From positions 372,001 to 436,000 of the forward strand of contig PS015010.1 of assembly GCA_048213135.1 (NCBI GenBank): DNA of 64,000 bases, written 5' to 3'. The stretch is from Reclinomonas americana ATCC 50394. Taxonomy: Eukaryota > Jakobida > Jakobea > Jakobida. The notes under the pieces were generated by a model that had not been told where the DNA came from, searched no databases, and saw only the letters and a list, made by a program, of their open reading frames with translations. Both the position numbers and the translations under genes were made by a program. Every line of letters begins with the position of its first letter. Position 1 is the first letter of the stretch. Positions 46,884 through 55,737 of this stretch are shown here, piece by piece.

Positions 46884-48983
46884 TCACTTGTTTTTACCGT
46901 ATCGCTTATTGCTGATGAGCCAGCTGGCTACCTGGTAGTAAGCAATGGCCTGATGGGTAAGACTGTCGGCACCGGTGATCTCCTGCGCTTTACCCGTATT
47001 GAAATCGGGGCGGTAGGTCTTGATCTTTTTTACCGGCGACTGCACCACCAGCTGGCTGTCGCGAAGATAACCCAATCCCTGGTAGGTGCTGATGAAGGCC
47101 CGCTCATGACCGGGCTCTGTATGGAACATATCCTGTCCGAAAAATTTACTGGTATAACTCATGTTGAGGAAACCGAGGATGCTGGGTACGATGTCGATCT
47201 GCGCTGTAAGGTGATCATTGCGGGATGGTGCAATATGTGCAGGTGAATAAAAGATCAGCGGTATATGATAACCCGTAACCGGCAAGCCTGTACTTCCCGC
47301 ACTGGAAGCGCAATGATCGGCCACGATCACGAACAGGGTATTGCTGAACCAGGGATGCGAAGATGCCCTTTTGATGAAATCGCCGATGGCATAGTCGGTG
47401 TACTTGATGGCGCCCTCACGGCTTTGGGTAGACGAAGGAATGTCGATCCTGCCATCGGGGTAAGTATAGGGCCGGTGATTGGATACCGTCATCACATGCG
47501 AGAAAAAAGACTTGCCCGCTTTGTAGTTGCTGTCGAGCGTGCGGAGCGTTAAGGTAAACAGGTCTTCGTCGGCCACGCCCCATATATTGGCATAGTGTAT
47601 ATCTTTTGCAGCCAGTGCCGATCTGTCGATCACTTCATAATCATTGTGACCGAAGAAGTAATTCATGTTATCAAAATAACCATAGCCGCCATAAATGTAT
47701 TGCGAAACATAACCCTTGCTTTTGAATACACTGCCCAGGGAGAAGAGGTCTTCATTATTGGGCCGTTTTACGATGCTTTGCCCGGGTGTGGGCGGAATGG
47801 AAAGAGAAAGCGCTTCCAGTCCGCGTACCGTTCGGGTACCCGATGCGTAATGCTGCGTGAACAGCAGTCCCTGGCGGGCCAGTGCATCCAGTTGCGGGGT
47901 CAGGTTCTGCGTATTCCCGAAAGTCCCCATATAACTGGCGCTCAGGCTTTCCACGCTGATGAGCACTACGTTCATTTTCTTCTCGGGATCGGGGTAGCTG
48001 ATCTTTCTTTCAATGCTGAAAAGGTCATTGCCTGTGAAAGCCGAATAGGGAGATGACAACTGCTGTCTCAGCAACGTGAAAGCGGTGGAGTCGGGCAGGG
48101 TATAGTAGTATTTGTAATAATCCAGTTCATTGTTTTTATAGGCCTGTAAAAATTCATAGATGCCATTGCCGGCCAGTTCATTGGCATAATTGTTTTTGCT
48201 GAAATTCTTCCATTGGGGTTTTACCAGGTAAAGACAGGCAAAGGGTACCAGTAACAGCGCCAGGGCAAACAGCAGCCGTTTAACAAAATGCATCGGCACC
48301 TGTACCGACCGCACTATACTTTTCCGTGTAAACAAAAAAATGAGGAGTGTGGCAAATCCCAGCGCTGAAACAATGGCGAAGAGCGGATAGGATTCCCGGA
48401 TATTGCCCACCACCTCGTTGGTGTACACCAGGTAATCCACCGCGATGAAATTATACCGGGACGCAAACTCTTTCCAGAAGAACCATTCGCTGGCGGCATT
48501 GAAGAGCAGCAGGAAAACGATAAGAAAGAAAAGGAACTGCAGGATAAGCGCCCTCCACTTTAACCGTACCGACTGTTTTTGTGTATACAGCAGCAGGAAC
48601 ACCACTACGCGGAACAGGAGATAATATTCCAGGATCATGAACAGTGCGTGGCTGAAGTCTTTGGGCAGCACATGCGTGAAGAACAGCAGATAGGCCACCA
48701 CGGCAATAACCAGTACGGCGAGTATACCACCTTTCTTCGTGTAGATAAATTCATTGGTAAAAGTTACCTGCAGTACAAGCGGGATAATGAGGAAAGAGGC
48801 AATGACCAGGTCGTAGAACAGGCCAATAAAAAAACTGGAGATAAATTGGGCGAATGTCATATCCAGGTCTCCCCGGAAGGCAATGAACAAAGCCGTTCTT
48901 GTAACAACTGAAATGAGTACTGCAACTATAGCTAATAACAATGCAGGGGCATAGCGATGCCGCTTAATAGCAGTTAAATTCAT
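46884..48983 (-). CDS. LTA-synthase-like membrane sulfatase-fold enzyme
   Basis: 699 residues. Five N-terminal membrane helices (within about 10-265), then an extracytoplasmic alkaline-phosphatase/sulfatase domain: VVLISVESLSASYMG (metal site, about 336-350), the nucleophile Thr region ASGTRTVRGLEA (about 388-399), and FVIVADHCAS (metal-binding D-H, about 583-592). Gram-negative relatives transfer glycerophosphate or phosphoethanolamine to envelope glycans or lipids; the acceptor here is unknown. First gene of a two-gene unit with the YdeI-like protein. Confidence 0.88.
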   Translation of the reverse strand: MNLTAIKRHRYAPALLLAIVAVLISVVTRTALFIAFRGDLDMTFAQFISSFFIGLFYDLVIASFLIIPLVLQVTFTNEFIYTKKGGILAVLVIAVVAYLLFFTHVLPKDFSHALFMILEYYLLFRVVVFLLLYTQKQSVRLKWRALILQFLFFLIVFLLLFNAASEWFFWKEFASRYNFIAVDYLVYTNEVVGNIRESYPLFAIVSALGFATLLIFLFTRKSIVRSVQVPMHFVKRLLFALALLLVPFACLYLVKPQWKNFSKNNYANELAGNGIYEFLQAYKNNELDYYKYYYTLPDSTAFTLLRQQLSSPYSAFTGNDLFSIERKISYPDPEKKMNVVLISVESLSASYMGTFGNTQNLTPQLDALARQGLLFTQHYASGTRTVRGLEALSLSIPPTPGQSIVKRPNNEDLFSLGSVFKSKGYVSQYIYGGYGYFDNMNYFFGHNDYEVIDRSALAAKDIHYANIWGVADEDLFTLTLRTLDSNYKAGKSFFSHVMTVSNHRPYTYPDGRIDIPSSTQSREGAIKYTDYAIGDFIKRASSHPWFSNTLFVIVADHCASSAGSTGLPVTGYHIPLIFYSPAHIAPSRNDHLTAQIDIVPSILGFLNMSYTSKFFGQDMFHTEPGHERAFISTYQGLGYLRDSQLVVQSPVKKIKTYRPDFNTGKAQEITGADSLTHQAIAYYQVASWLISNKRYGKNK

Positions 48984-49006
48984 GTCCTGATTTTTGGTCG
49001 TTCTTA

Positions 49007-49024
49007 CAAATGTAATATTACATT
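49007..49024 (-). promoter_or_regulatory. -10 element overlapped by a 16-bp palindrome
   Basis: Reverse-strand TACATTTG (49007-49014, exact TAnnTTTG) is 24 nt before the LTA-synthase-like ATG. It overlaps the perfect palindrome AATGTAATATTACATT (49009-49024), a good place for a repressor operator. No clear -33 motif. Confidence 0.45.
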
Positions 49025-49145
49025 CTGAAGAAAATCAGAAGAAGATGGGAGGGGAGTAAGTAAAAAGTCAACAGGAAAAAGTAAAAATGGCGTTTAATAC
49101 CTCCCGTGTTTTTTGAATTTTTACTTTTGATTTTCAAATTTGGCA

Positions 49146-50183
49146 TTAAGCATTCTTAGGTAACGCATACTTTCTCCACTTTTCAATCACCTGCTCCATA
49201 TCGGGAGGCAGCGGGCTTTCAAAATGAACAGGTTTGCCTGTAGCGGGGTGTGTAAAGCCCAGTTCACGGGCGTGCAGTGCCTGCCGCTGGCATATCTCGA
49301 AGCAATTATCGACGAACTGTTTGTATTTGCTGAAAACAGTGCCTTTTACGATCCTGTCGCCACCATAAAAATCATCGTTGAACAGGGGATGCCCGATCAG
49401 TTGCATGTGTACCCTTATCTGGTGTGTTCGACCGGTCTCCAGCCGGCACTCCACCAGGGTTACATAATTGAACCTTTCCAGTACCCGGTAATGGGTGATG
49501 GCATCTTTGCCATGATCGCCATCGGGGTAGGCGGTAAACAATTTGCGGAAACGCAGGTGACGGCCCACATGAGCAATGATGGTACCTTCTTCCTTTTCAA
49601 AATCTCCCCATACCAGGGCGATGTAGCGGCGGTGAACTGTATGGTTGAAGAACTGTTTGGCCAGTGAGGTCATCGCTTTCGCGGTTTTGGCCAGTACCAG
49701 CAGCCCGCTGGTGTTTTTGTCGATACGGTGTACCATGCCAAAGCGGGGCAGTTCGTTCTCGTCAAGATCGGGATTCTGCTGTTTCAGGTAATAAGCCACG
49801 CCGTTCACCAGGGTACCGTTGGGGTTGCCGCTTCCGGGATGCACCACCATTCCCGCGGGCTTGTTGATGATGAGGATGGACTCATCTTCATACACAATAT
49901 CCAGCGGCATGTCTTCGGGTACAATATCGGAGCTTTCGGGTGAGCGGTTATCATATACCACCACTTTGTCGTGGGGCTTTACCTTGTAATTGCTTTTGAT
50001 GGGTTTCTCATTCACCAGCACCATTTCATTGTCAATGGCCTGCTGTATTTTGTTGCGGGTGGCGCCTTCAATACGGCTCATCAGGAATTTGTCGATGCGC
50101 AGGGGGTCCTGGCCCTTATCAATGGTGATGAGCAGTTTCTCGTATAGTTCCTCGCTTTCCGGTTGTTCTATTTCTTCGTTCAT
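49146..50183 (-). CDS. RluA/RluD-family 23S rRNA or tRNA pseudouridine synthase
   Basis: 345 residues. N-terminal S4 RNA-binding domain (about 25-85: RIDKFLMSRIEGATRNKIQQAIDN), then the catalytic domain with the active-site Asp in MVHRIDKNTSGLLVLAK (about 155-171) and TGRTHQIRVHMQLIGHPLFND (about 250-270). The S4 domain and length fit the RluD type, which modifies helix 69 of 23S rRNA, but the site cannot be proven from sequence. Divergent from lipB. Confidence 0.93.
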   Translation of the reverse strand: MNEEIEQPESEELYEKLLITIDKGQDPLRIDKFLMSRIEGATRNKIQQAIDNEMVLVNEKPIKSNYKVKPHDKVVVYDNRSPESSDIVPEDMPLDIVYEDESILIINKPAGMVVHPGSGNPNGTLVNGVAYYLKQQNPDLDENELPRFGMVHRIDKNTSGLLVLAKTAKAMTSLAKQFFNHTVHRRYIALVWGDFEKEEGTIIAHVGRHLRFRKLFTAYPDGDHGKDAITHYRVLERFNYVTLVECRLETGRTHQIRVHMQLIGHPLFNDDFYGGDRIVKGTVFSKYKQFVDNCFEICQRQALHARELGFTHPATGKPVHFESPLPPDMEQVIEKWRKYALPKNA

Positions 50184-50225
50184 AACAGCGTCTGATGTGG
50201 TGGTTTTATTCCGCCTGCCGGGCTT

Positions 50226-50256
50226 ATTGCGGAAACCCGGCTTTCATTTAACTTTG
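50226..50256 (+). promoter_or_regulatory. lipB promoter
   Basis: ATTG (50226-50229), exactly 19 nt, then TAACTTTG (50249-50256), a full match to the Bacteroidota consensus. The GTG start codon at 50274 is only about 11 nt after the predicted transcription start. Confidence 0.75.
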
Positions 50257-50273
50257 CAAATTAAAACATTGCG

Positions 50274-51014
50274 GTGGATAAGCAGAAAGTCATATTCCGT
50301 GACCTGGGCCTGGTCGATTACAAAGACGCCTGGGATTACCAGGAAAACCTGCTGGCGGAGAATGTTTCGGTAAAATCGAAACTGCGCCAGCTGGAAGCTG
50401 TGCCGGCGGGTACAGACGAGCAGGAGCCGGCTGAGGGCGACCTCGTTACCCGGCATTACCTCCTTTTCTGCGAACACCCGCCTGTGTATACGCTGGGCAA
50501 AAGCGGCAACGCGGATAACCTGCTCATCAGCCAGTCGCAGATGCAGGAAAAGCAACTGCAGTTCTTCAACAGCAACCGCGGTGGCGATATCACTTTTCAT
50601 GGCCCGGGCCAGGTGGTGGGCTATCCTATCCTCGATCTTGAAAAATATTATACCGATATCGGCAAATACCTGCGTAACCTGGAAGAAGTGATCATCAGAA
50701 CCATCGGTGAATATGGTATTGAGGGCGGAAGGAGCAGCGGGGAAACCGGAGTATGGTTAGATGCCGGCATTCCCGGCAGGGAAAGAAAAATAGCAGCTAT
50801 CGGTGTACGTTGCAGCCGCTGGGTAACGATGCACGGCTTTGCGCTGAATGTAAATACCGACCTCAGTTACTTCAACAACATCATTCCCTGTGGTATCGTC
50901 AATAAACAGGTTACTTCTATAGAAAAGGAGTTGGGCCGTAAGGTGGATTTTGCACAGGTGCAGGAGTTGCTGAAAACGCAATTTGAAGAAGTGTTCCAGT
51001 CAGAACTGGTGTGA
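50274..51014 (+). CDS. lipB: Octanoyltransferase
   Basis: 246 residues, starting at GTG (50274); no in-frame ATG lies between the promoter and the conserved start (DKQKVIFRDLGLVDY). Motifs: HPPVYTLGKSG, RGGDITFHGPGQVVGYPILDL (about 101-121), RKIAAIGVRCSRWVTMHGFALN with the catalytic Lys, and the nucleophile Cys in IIPCGIVNKQVTS (about 205). Transfers octanoyl from acyl carrier protein to lipoyl-domain proteins. The stop codon abuts the convergent gene's stop (51014/51015), with no gap. Confidence 0.95.
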   Translation: MDKQKVIFRDLGLVDYKDAWDYQENLLAENVSVKSKLRQLEAVPAGTDEQEPAEGDLVTRHYLLFCEHPPVYTLGKSGNADNLLISQSQMQEKQLQFFNSNRGGDITFHGPGQVVGYPILDLEKYYTDIGKYLRNLEEVIIRTIGEYGIEGGRSSGETGVWLDAGIPGRERKIAAIGVRCSRWVTMHGFALNVNTDLSYFNNIIPCGIVNKQVTSIEKELGRKVDFAQVQELLKTQFEEVFQSELV

Positions 51015-51833
51015 TTATTGTTTCACATCCTTCGGAATAAAAAAGCGGTTCTTTTCAATACGTTTCCCATTCTCAAATATTTCGAAAAAGTACCAGCCTG
51101 AGCGCAGGAAATTCACTTTATCGAGTATAAGATAAGCTTCATTTATTTTGCTGAGCTCAAAAAGGAATTTTTCATTTTCATCAAAAAACTTCACCTGGTA
51201 TTTTCTTGATGTTGCCCAGGGCAGCAGGATGATGACATTATTATCCTTACCCGTATAAATACGCCGGCTGGGGTAAGTAGCCAGGTCGGGTGTATTGGTG
51301 GCTACCGGCAGGCTGACCGGGGGTTTGGTCACCAGTTGGTCGAGCTGCGAACGTGCCGAATCGGCGGGTACCCCTGAATCGGCTGGGTTGGGCCGGTTAA
51401 CGGAAGGCTGGGGCGGATTGCTCCGGGGTACACTGGTTACTACCGGGTCGAATGGCTGTGACGGCGGGTTGACGGTGGGCTGCTGAAAACTTTCTTTAAC
51501 CGGTCTCGCCGATTCACTGAAAATATAGTTGCCGCCATCAAAAGAAATGAAAACACGGTAGTACATTTTATTGTACGGTGTATTCTCATCTGCATAACCA
51601 TTCTCCTCGTTCTGCGGGTTCAGGACTGAGCCGATGGTGGAAAAATTACGCAGACTGTCATATGACCTTTGTATGTTGATCGTCTTTACAGAAAGCGGGT
51701 ACTGGTTGCGCCAGCTGATGATGATCCTGTTGTTGATGTTCTTAACGGAAATGCGGGGAAGTATCTCCTGGGCCAACAGGTGGTTGGAGATGCAGGCAAG
51801 GAACAGGGATGTAAGACAGATCAACTTGCGCAT
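51015..51833 (-). CDS. Secreted protein with FN3-like and Pro-rich segments
   Basis: 272 residues. Signal peptide 1-21 (ends LLA-Q). Residues about 25-110 look like an FN3-type beta domain (IIISWRNQYPLSVKTINIQRSYDSLRNF, MYYRVFISFDGG). A Pro/Ser/Val-rich linker spans about 115-180, and a C-terminal beta region (about 190-272: NVIILLPWATSRKYQVKFFDENEKFLFELSKI, SGWYFFEIFENG) resembles short Bacteroidota surface domains but without a recognisable T9SS signal. Function unknown. Confidence 0.75.
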   Translation of the reverse strand: MRKLICLTSLFLACISNHLLAQEILPRISVKNINNRIIISWRNQYPLSVKTINIQRSYDSLRNFSTIGSVLNPQNEENGYADENTPYNKMYYRVFISFDGGNYIFSESARPVKESFQQPTVNPPSQPFDPVVTSVPRSNPPQPSVNRPNPADSGVPADSARSQLDQLVTKPPVSLPVATNTPDLATYPSRRIYTGKDNNVIILLPWATSRKYQVKFFDENEKFLFELSKINEAYLILDKVNFLRSGWYFFEIFENGKRIEKNRFFIPKDVKQ

Positions 51834-51955
51834 AACTGGAAAAACTTCCGGACGATTGGTAAGGCAAATATAATGGCAAATAGGTGAATACCGCTGTTAA
51901 CCGGGCAAGTTATGGGATGTGCTGATTATTTTTAATGCATTGCCGCCGTTCATCT

Positions 51956-52874
51956 TCAGTACCGCAACGTACCCTGCGGCAATGATCTGTTACCCTGCAG
52001 CCCGCCGGTATGCAGACATATAATATGACTCCCTTCGGGATATTTTCTTTGCCGGGTATCCTCAAAAACCCCGTACAGCATTTTGGCGGTGTACACAAAA
52101 TCAAGCGGTAACCGGAACTCCTCCCAGCAGGCATTCATAAAAGAAATGAGTTCAGGCGTATGCCGGGCATAACCGCCAAAATGATAGTCACCGGCTATCT
52201 CCATTTTTTTTTAGGAGAGTGTCATCACCGGCCAGGTAATGTATACGCTGCGGCAGATCACTCATGCCTTTGAGTACTTCATAGGCATGTACCCTTACCT
52301 GTTCAGCGCAGCCCATCAGCAGCCCGGCCAACGTGGTAGCTGTACCTGTCGCTGTTGCCACATGAGAATACATATGCGGATCAATGAGTTCGCAAATAAG
52401 CTGTGCTCCTTTTGCACCCAGCGGGTGATAGCCGCCTTCCGGGATAATGATGCCTTCTCCGTACCGCTTACTGAGTAATGATTCCATGCCCGGCGATTGC
52501 AGGTGCCGGTATTCATCGCGGGTAACAAATTCCAGTTGCATACCATAAGCCAGGCAATGCTGAAGAGTAGGCGACAATACCTTTGGCTCCTCGCCGCGAA
52601 CAATGCCTGTGCTTTTCTTGTTCAGTAGATGTGCGGCACAGGCAGTGGCCACGAGATGATTGGAATAGGCACCGCCGAAAGTGAGCAGGCAGGAAGAGGA
52701 GCGTGCCGCTTCTTCCTGCAGGAAATAATGCAGTTTGAATAATTTATTTCCGGAAACAACGGGGTGCAGCAGATCGAGGCGAAGTACCGATACCTGTACG
52801 CCATAATGGTCCATCCATGGGCTCTGCAATGGCTGGATAAGACAGGCGGAAGTATCGAAAAGCGTTTTGGTCAT
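51956..52874 (-). pseudogene. ACC deaminase / D-cysteine desulfhydrase family, frameshifted at an A9 run
   Basis: Two abutting reading frames make one PLP-enzyme. The first (52188-52874) has the lysine site VVSGNKLFKL (about 39-48), FGGAYSNHLVATA and ATGTATTLAGL (phosphate loop). The second (51956-52204) supplies the expected end: DYHFGGYAR, LDFVYTAKMLYGVFED and CLHTGGLQGN. The break is at nine consecutive As (reverse complement of Ts 52204-52212), which moves reading by one base. The sum of both parts, about 300 residues, equals the family's normal length. It may be a real inactivation, a sequencing or assembly error, or transcriptional slippage on the A-run; the sequence alone cannot decide. 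Confidence 0.8.
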
Positions 52875-52939
52875 ACAGGCCCGATTGTATTATTTTCGTG
52901 GAACAAAATTCAGGTATTCATTTTAATTGACGATATAAT

Positions 52940-53839
52940 ATGCAACCAACACTTTTGATACTGGCAGCAGGCATGGCCAGCCGTTATGGCAGTATGAAGC
53001 AGACAGAGGGATTTGGTCCTGCCGGTGAGACCATTATGGATTATTCTATTTATGATGCTATACGTGCGGGATTTGGTAAAGTGGTGTTCATCATCCGCCG
53101 CGATTTTGCGGATAGCTTTAAAGCCAGCTTTGAACCCAAACTCCAGGGAAAGATAGCTACCGATTATGTATACCAGGAAATGGACGCTTTTTTGGGCTAT
53201 GCGCAATTACCCGAGGGCAGAACCAAACCCTGGGGTACCGCTCATGCCGTGCTTTGTGCAAAGAATGCGGTGCAGGAGCCTTTCGCGGTGATCAATGCCG
53301 ATGATTTTTATGGCAAGGATGCATTTGAGCAGGCCGCCGCTTTCCTGAAGAACGGCTGCAGAGAAGATCAGTATGCGCTTATCGGTTACCAGCTGGCCAG
53401 AACGCTTAGCGAACATGGTACCGTAAGCCGTGGTGTTTGCGAGGTCAATGCAGCGCAGAACCTGGTGAGCATCAAAGAAAGAACGAAGATATACCGCGAC
53501 GGCAACCGCATTATTTTTGAAGATGAGCAGGGTATTCATGAAGTACCTTTTGACTCACCAGTATCCATGAATTTCTGGTGTTTCCACCCGTCGGTATTCC
53601 CGCATGCGGAAAAGTTATTCGCCGAATTCCTGGCGGCCAATGCCGAAAATCCAAAATCAGAATTTTTCATTCCCATACTGGCGGAAGATTTTATGTATAA
53701 CCGCGGCGGGCATATTAAAGTAATACCTACCGCATCGCAGTGGTTTGGGGTTACTTATAAAGAAGATGCGCCGATGGTAAAGGCCAGTGTGGATGCCCTG
53801 GTAGACAGTGGGCAATACCCCGCCTCACTCTGGGCCTGA
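52940..53839 (+). CDS. Nucleotidyltransferase of the NDP-sugar pyrophosphorylase type
   Basis: 299 residues. Begins TLLILAAGMASRYGSMKQTEGFGPAGETIMDYSIYDAI, with the L-A-A-G-x-x-S-R-x-G nucleotide-binding loop and a Lys typical of sugar-1-phosphate transferases. Then PWGTAHAVLCAKN (about 94-106), AVINADDFYG (metal-binding D-D, about 114-123) and the later PVSMNFWCFHP (about 196-206). Substrate unknown. Divergent from the deaminase; ends in a shared terminator. Confidence 0.88.
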   Translation: MQPTLLILAAGMASRYGSMKQTEGFGPAGETIMDYSIYDAIRAGFGKVVFIIRRDFADSFKASFEPKLQGKIATDYVYQEMDAFLGYAQLPEGRTKPWGTAHAVLCAKNAVQEPFAVINADDFYGKDAFEQAAAFLKNGCREDQYALIGYQLARTLSEHGTVSRGVCEVNAAQNLVSIKERTKIYRDGNRIIFEDEQGIHEVPFDSPVSMNFWCFHPSVFPHAEKLFAEFLAANAENPKSEFFIPILAEDFMYNRGGHIKVIPTASQWFGVTYKEDAPMVKASVDALVDSGQYPASLWA

Positions 53840-53891
53840 TCGTTGTTTTATAAACAACCGGCAAAGAACGATACCCATGCTATTAAAAAAG

Positions 53892-53915
53892 AAAGGCTCC
53901 GTAATGGGAGCCTTT
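53892..53915. terminator. Bidirectional terminator between convergent genes
   Basis: AAAGGCTCC (53892-53900) / GGAGCCTTT (53907-53915), 6-nt loop, A-run before and T-rich tract after. Confidence 0.88.
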
Positions 53916-53938
53916 AATATTTTCGGGTGTTCAGGTTT

Positions 53939-55036
53939 TTAGTTACCCAGTACCATAAACACGTAATCTTCCAGTTTCTTCACCTGCTGTGTACGTTCCA
54001 TTCCTTTGAGTGCGGAACTGGAAGGAATTTTGATATGAGCAGAAGCGGTATCTGATTTTTTCAGTTCATCTACCAGCTTGAAGATGTTCTTCGATTTGGC
54101 GGCATAAACAACGCCGTCGGCTGTAAGGTTTTTAGAAGTGATGATGCCGATCACTTCACCGTTCCTGTTCAGCACGGGGCCGCCACTGTTACCGGGGTTG
54201 GCCGAAACGGAGAGCTGGTAAGCGGTGGAGTCACCGTCGTTGCCCGATTTGGCGCTGAGGTAACCTTCACCGTATACGATCTCGCTGCGGGGATAGCCCA
54301 GTGTAAAAATAGCTTCACCAAGATCGGACGTGCTCTTCCGGATGCTGTAAGGCAATGAAGAGATGGTTTTAAAAGCGGTATCCGTGATTTTTAAGATCGC
54401 CAGGTCGGCAGCAGGATCGGTATGCACGGCTACAGCAGAATAGATGCCTTTATTGCTTTGTACATAGATGTTCCTCATGCGGTTCACCACGTGGGCATTG
54501 GTAACAATATAACCGTTGCCATCAACGAGGAAACCGGTAGCCCGGAATTCAGCAGCCGGGATGGGCTTGGCCGATGGAGTGTTGTGGGCACCATCCAGGA
54601 TCTTATCAACCTTGGTATTCGTCTTTTTGATTTCGCCGATCAGTTCAGTGATGTTGTTATTGCCTACTTTATTATTGTAGCTAACAACAAGCGCTGTTGT
54701 AAATAAAGAAACCAGGCCCGCGATGCTGGCGGCCACGGCGATGTTGCGTTTGTATTTTTTCCAGAGGTAAACAACTTTGGCTTTGCCGCTGAGCTGGGGC
54801 CTGCTGATGAGCCCTTCTTCGGCCAGCTTGTTTTCCACCTCGTAGAGTGAATGTTTGAAAGCTTTGATACCCGCATGACGATCCAGCTCGTTGTAGAGAA
54901 AACTATGCTCTACCACCAGTTGGTCCATTTCGGGATTATTTTTCCGCAGGTCTTCAAAAAAGGCTTTTTCCTGGGGTGTCATCTCGCCCTTCAGGTACCT
55001 TTCCACCGCTTCCATGAGTAAAATCTCGTCCATCAT
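53939..55036 (-). CDS. Membrane anti-sigma-like protein fused to a trypsin-like (HtrA/S1C) protease
   Basis: 365 residues. Cytoplasmic segment 1-~97 starts MMDEILLMEAVERYLKGEMTPQEKAFFEDL, the helix pattern of Bacteroidota anti-sigma factors. A membrane helix spans about 99-119. A short linker (120-160) leads to a periplasmic protease domain (about 161-340) with the full catalytic triad: H182 in VTNAHVV, D211 in DLAILK and S284 in GNSGGPV. No PDZ domain is present; the C-terminal end (QQVKKLEDYVFMVLGN) is short. Its ATG overlaps the sigma factor stop (ATGA). This links a sigma factor to a periplasmic protease in one polypeptide. Confidence 0.87.
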   Translation of the reverse strand: MMDEILLMEAVERYLKGEMTPQEKAFFEDLRKNNPEMDQLVVEHSFLYNELDRHAGIKAFKHSLYEVENKLAEEGLISRPQLSGKAKVVYLWKKYKRNIAVAASIAGLVSLFTTALVVSYNNKVGNNNITELIGEIKKTNTKVDKILDGAHNTPSAKPIPAAEFRATGFLVDGNGYIVTNAHVVNRMRNIYVQSNKGIYSAVAVHTDPAADLAILKITDTAFKTISSLPYSIRKSTSDLGEAIFTLGYPRSEIVYGEGYLSAKSGNDGDSTAYQLSVSANPGNSGGPVLNRNGEVIGIITSKNLTADGVVYAAKSKNIFKLVDELKKSDTASAHIKIPSSSALKGMERTQQVKKLEDYVFMVLGN

Positions 55037-55599
55037 GATCCGTTTTTATATTGAGCAAAAAACAGTTTTTTCAGTCGCATCAGGCACTTGTACTTCTGTG
55101 TTTTTGCATTGTCTGCATTGGTATATCCAAAATCTGCCGCTATTTCCTGCATATTCTTGTGCTGGATATAGTAGGCGTCGAGCAGGCTTTTACAGGGTTC
55201 CCCGATCTTGGCCATGGCGCTTTCCATAAGCAGGAAATCGTTGTTCTTTTTTTCGTGCATCTCCATCTCTTCTTCCACGGGAACGGTATCTTCCAGCATT
55301 TCTACCTGGCCAGCGTAGCGGTTCATTTGCTGTAATCGCTTGAGCCACAGTCTTCTGCAAACAGAAAACAAGTAAGTTCTTAACTGGCTGTGCAGTTCAA
55401 AACTGCCCGAAACCGCCTTTTCATACAGCACGATCATCGCCTCCTGGAAAAGATCTCTCGCCTCATCGGCATTACCACTGTTATTCAGCACAAATGCCTG
55501 AATAACAGCATAGTTGTCCCGGTATATCGTTTCAATAGCCTGCCTGTCATTCAGCGCCAGCCCTTCCAGTAACAATTTTTCCTGTTCTAAGTTGCTCAC
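55033..55599 (-). CDS. ECF-type RNA polymerase sigma factor
   Basis: 188 residues; GTG start at 55597-55599, no good ATG alternative. Region 2 is visible as NYAVIQAFVLNNSGNADEARDLFQEAMIVLYEKA (about 29-62), region 4 as IGEPCKSLLDAYYIQHKNMQEIAADFGYTNADNAKTQKYKCLMRLKKL (about 131-178), with the Bacteroidota ECF replacement of the usual S-x-x-T-V-x-x-R loop by NADNAKTQKYKC. Predicted to be held by the membrane protein encoded next to it. The promoter may be the mirror-image motif at 55608-55637. Confidence 0.93.
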   Translation of the reverse strand: MSNLEQEKLLLEGLALNDRQAIETIYRDNYAVIQAFVLNNSGNADEARDLFQEAMIVLYEKAVSGSFELHSQLRTYLFSVCRRLWLKRLQQMNRYAGQVEMLEDTVPVEEEMEMHEKKNNDFLLMESAMAKIGEPCKSLLDAYYIQHKNMQEIAADFGYTNADNAKTQKYKCLMRLKKLFFAQYKNGS

Positions 55600-55607
55600 C
55601 CGGTATT

Positions 55608-55700
55608 ATTAATACGATTAATGTTGATTTGTAACCCAAAACAACGAAAAAAAAATAATTTTAAAAAGTTGGGTTACCTTTTCTCAAATGCGGTATAAAT
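55608..55700. promoter_or_regulatory. Mirror-image candidate ECF promoters
   Basis: Perfect 9-bp inverted repeat GTAACCCAA (55631-55639) / TTGGGTTAC (55669-55677). Read outward, each side has GGGTTAC, exactly 16 nt, then an A/T box: TATTAAT at 55608-55614 toward the sigma gene and TATAAAT at 55694-55700 toward the lipoprotein. The identical architecture in both directions points to one regulator, most simply the sigma factor itself. Alternatively the inverted repeat is an operator. The leftward box lies so near the GTG that the sigma mRNA would be almost leaderless. Confidence 0.5.
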
Positions 55701-55737
55701 GTCAAATTATAATTTTAAAAATTAAACAAAACACAAA

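Noticed and set aside
51910-52134. 74-codon reverse frame next to the deaminase fragments
   Set aside because: It overlaps the second half of the deaminase in a different frame and has no family motif.
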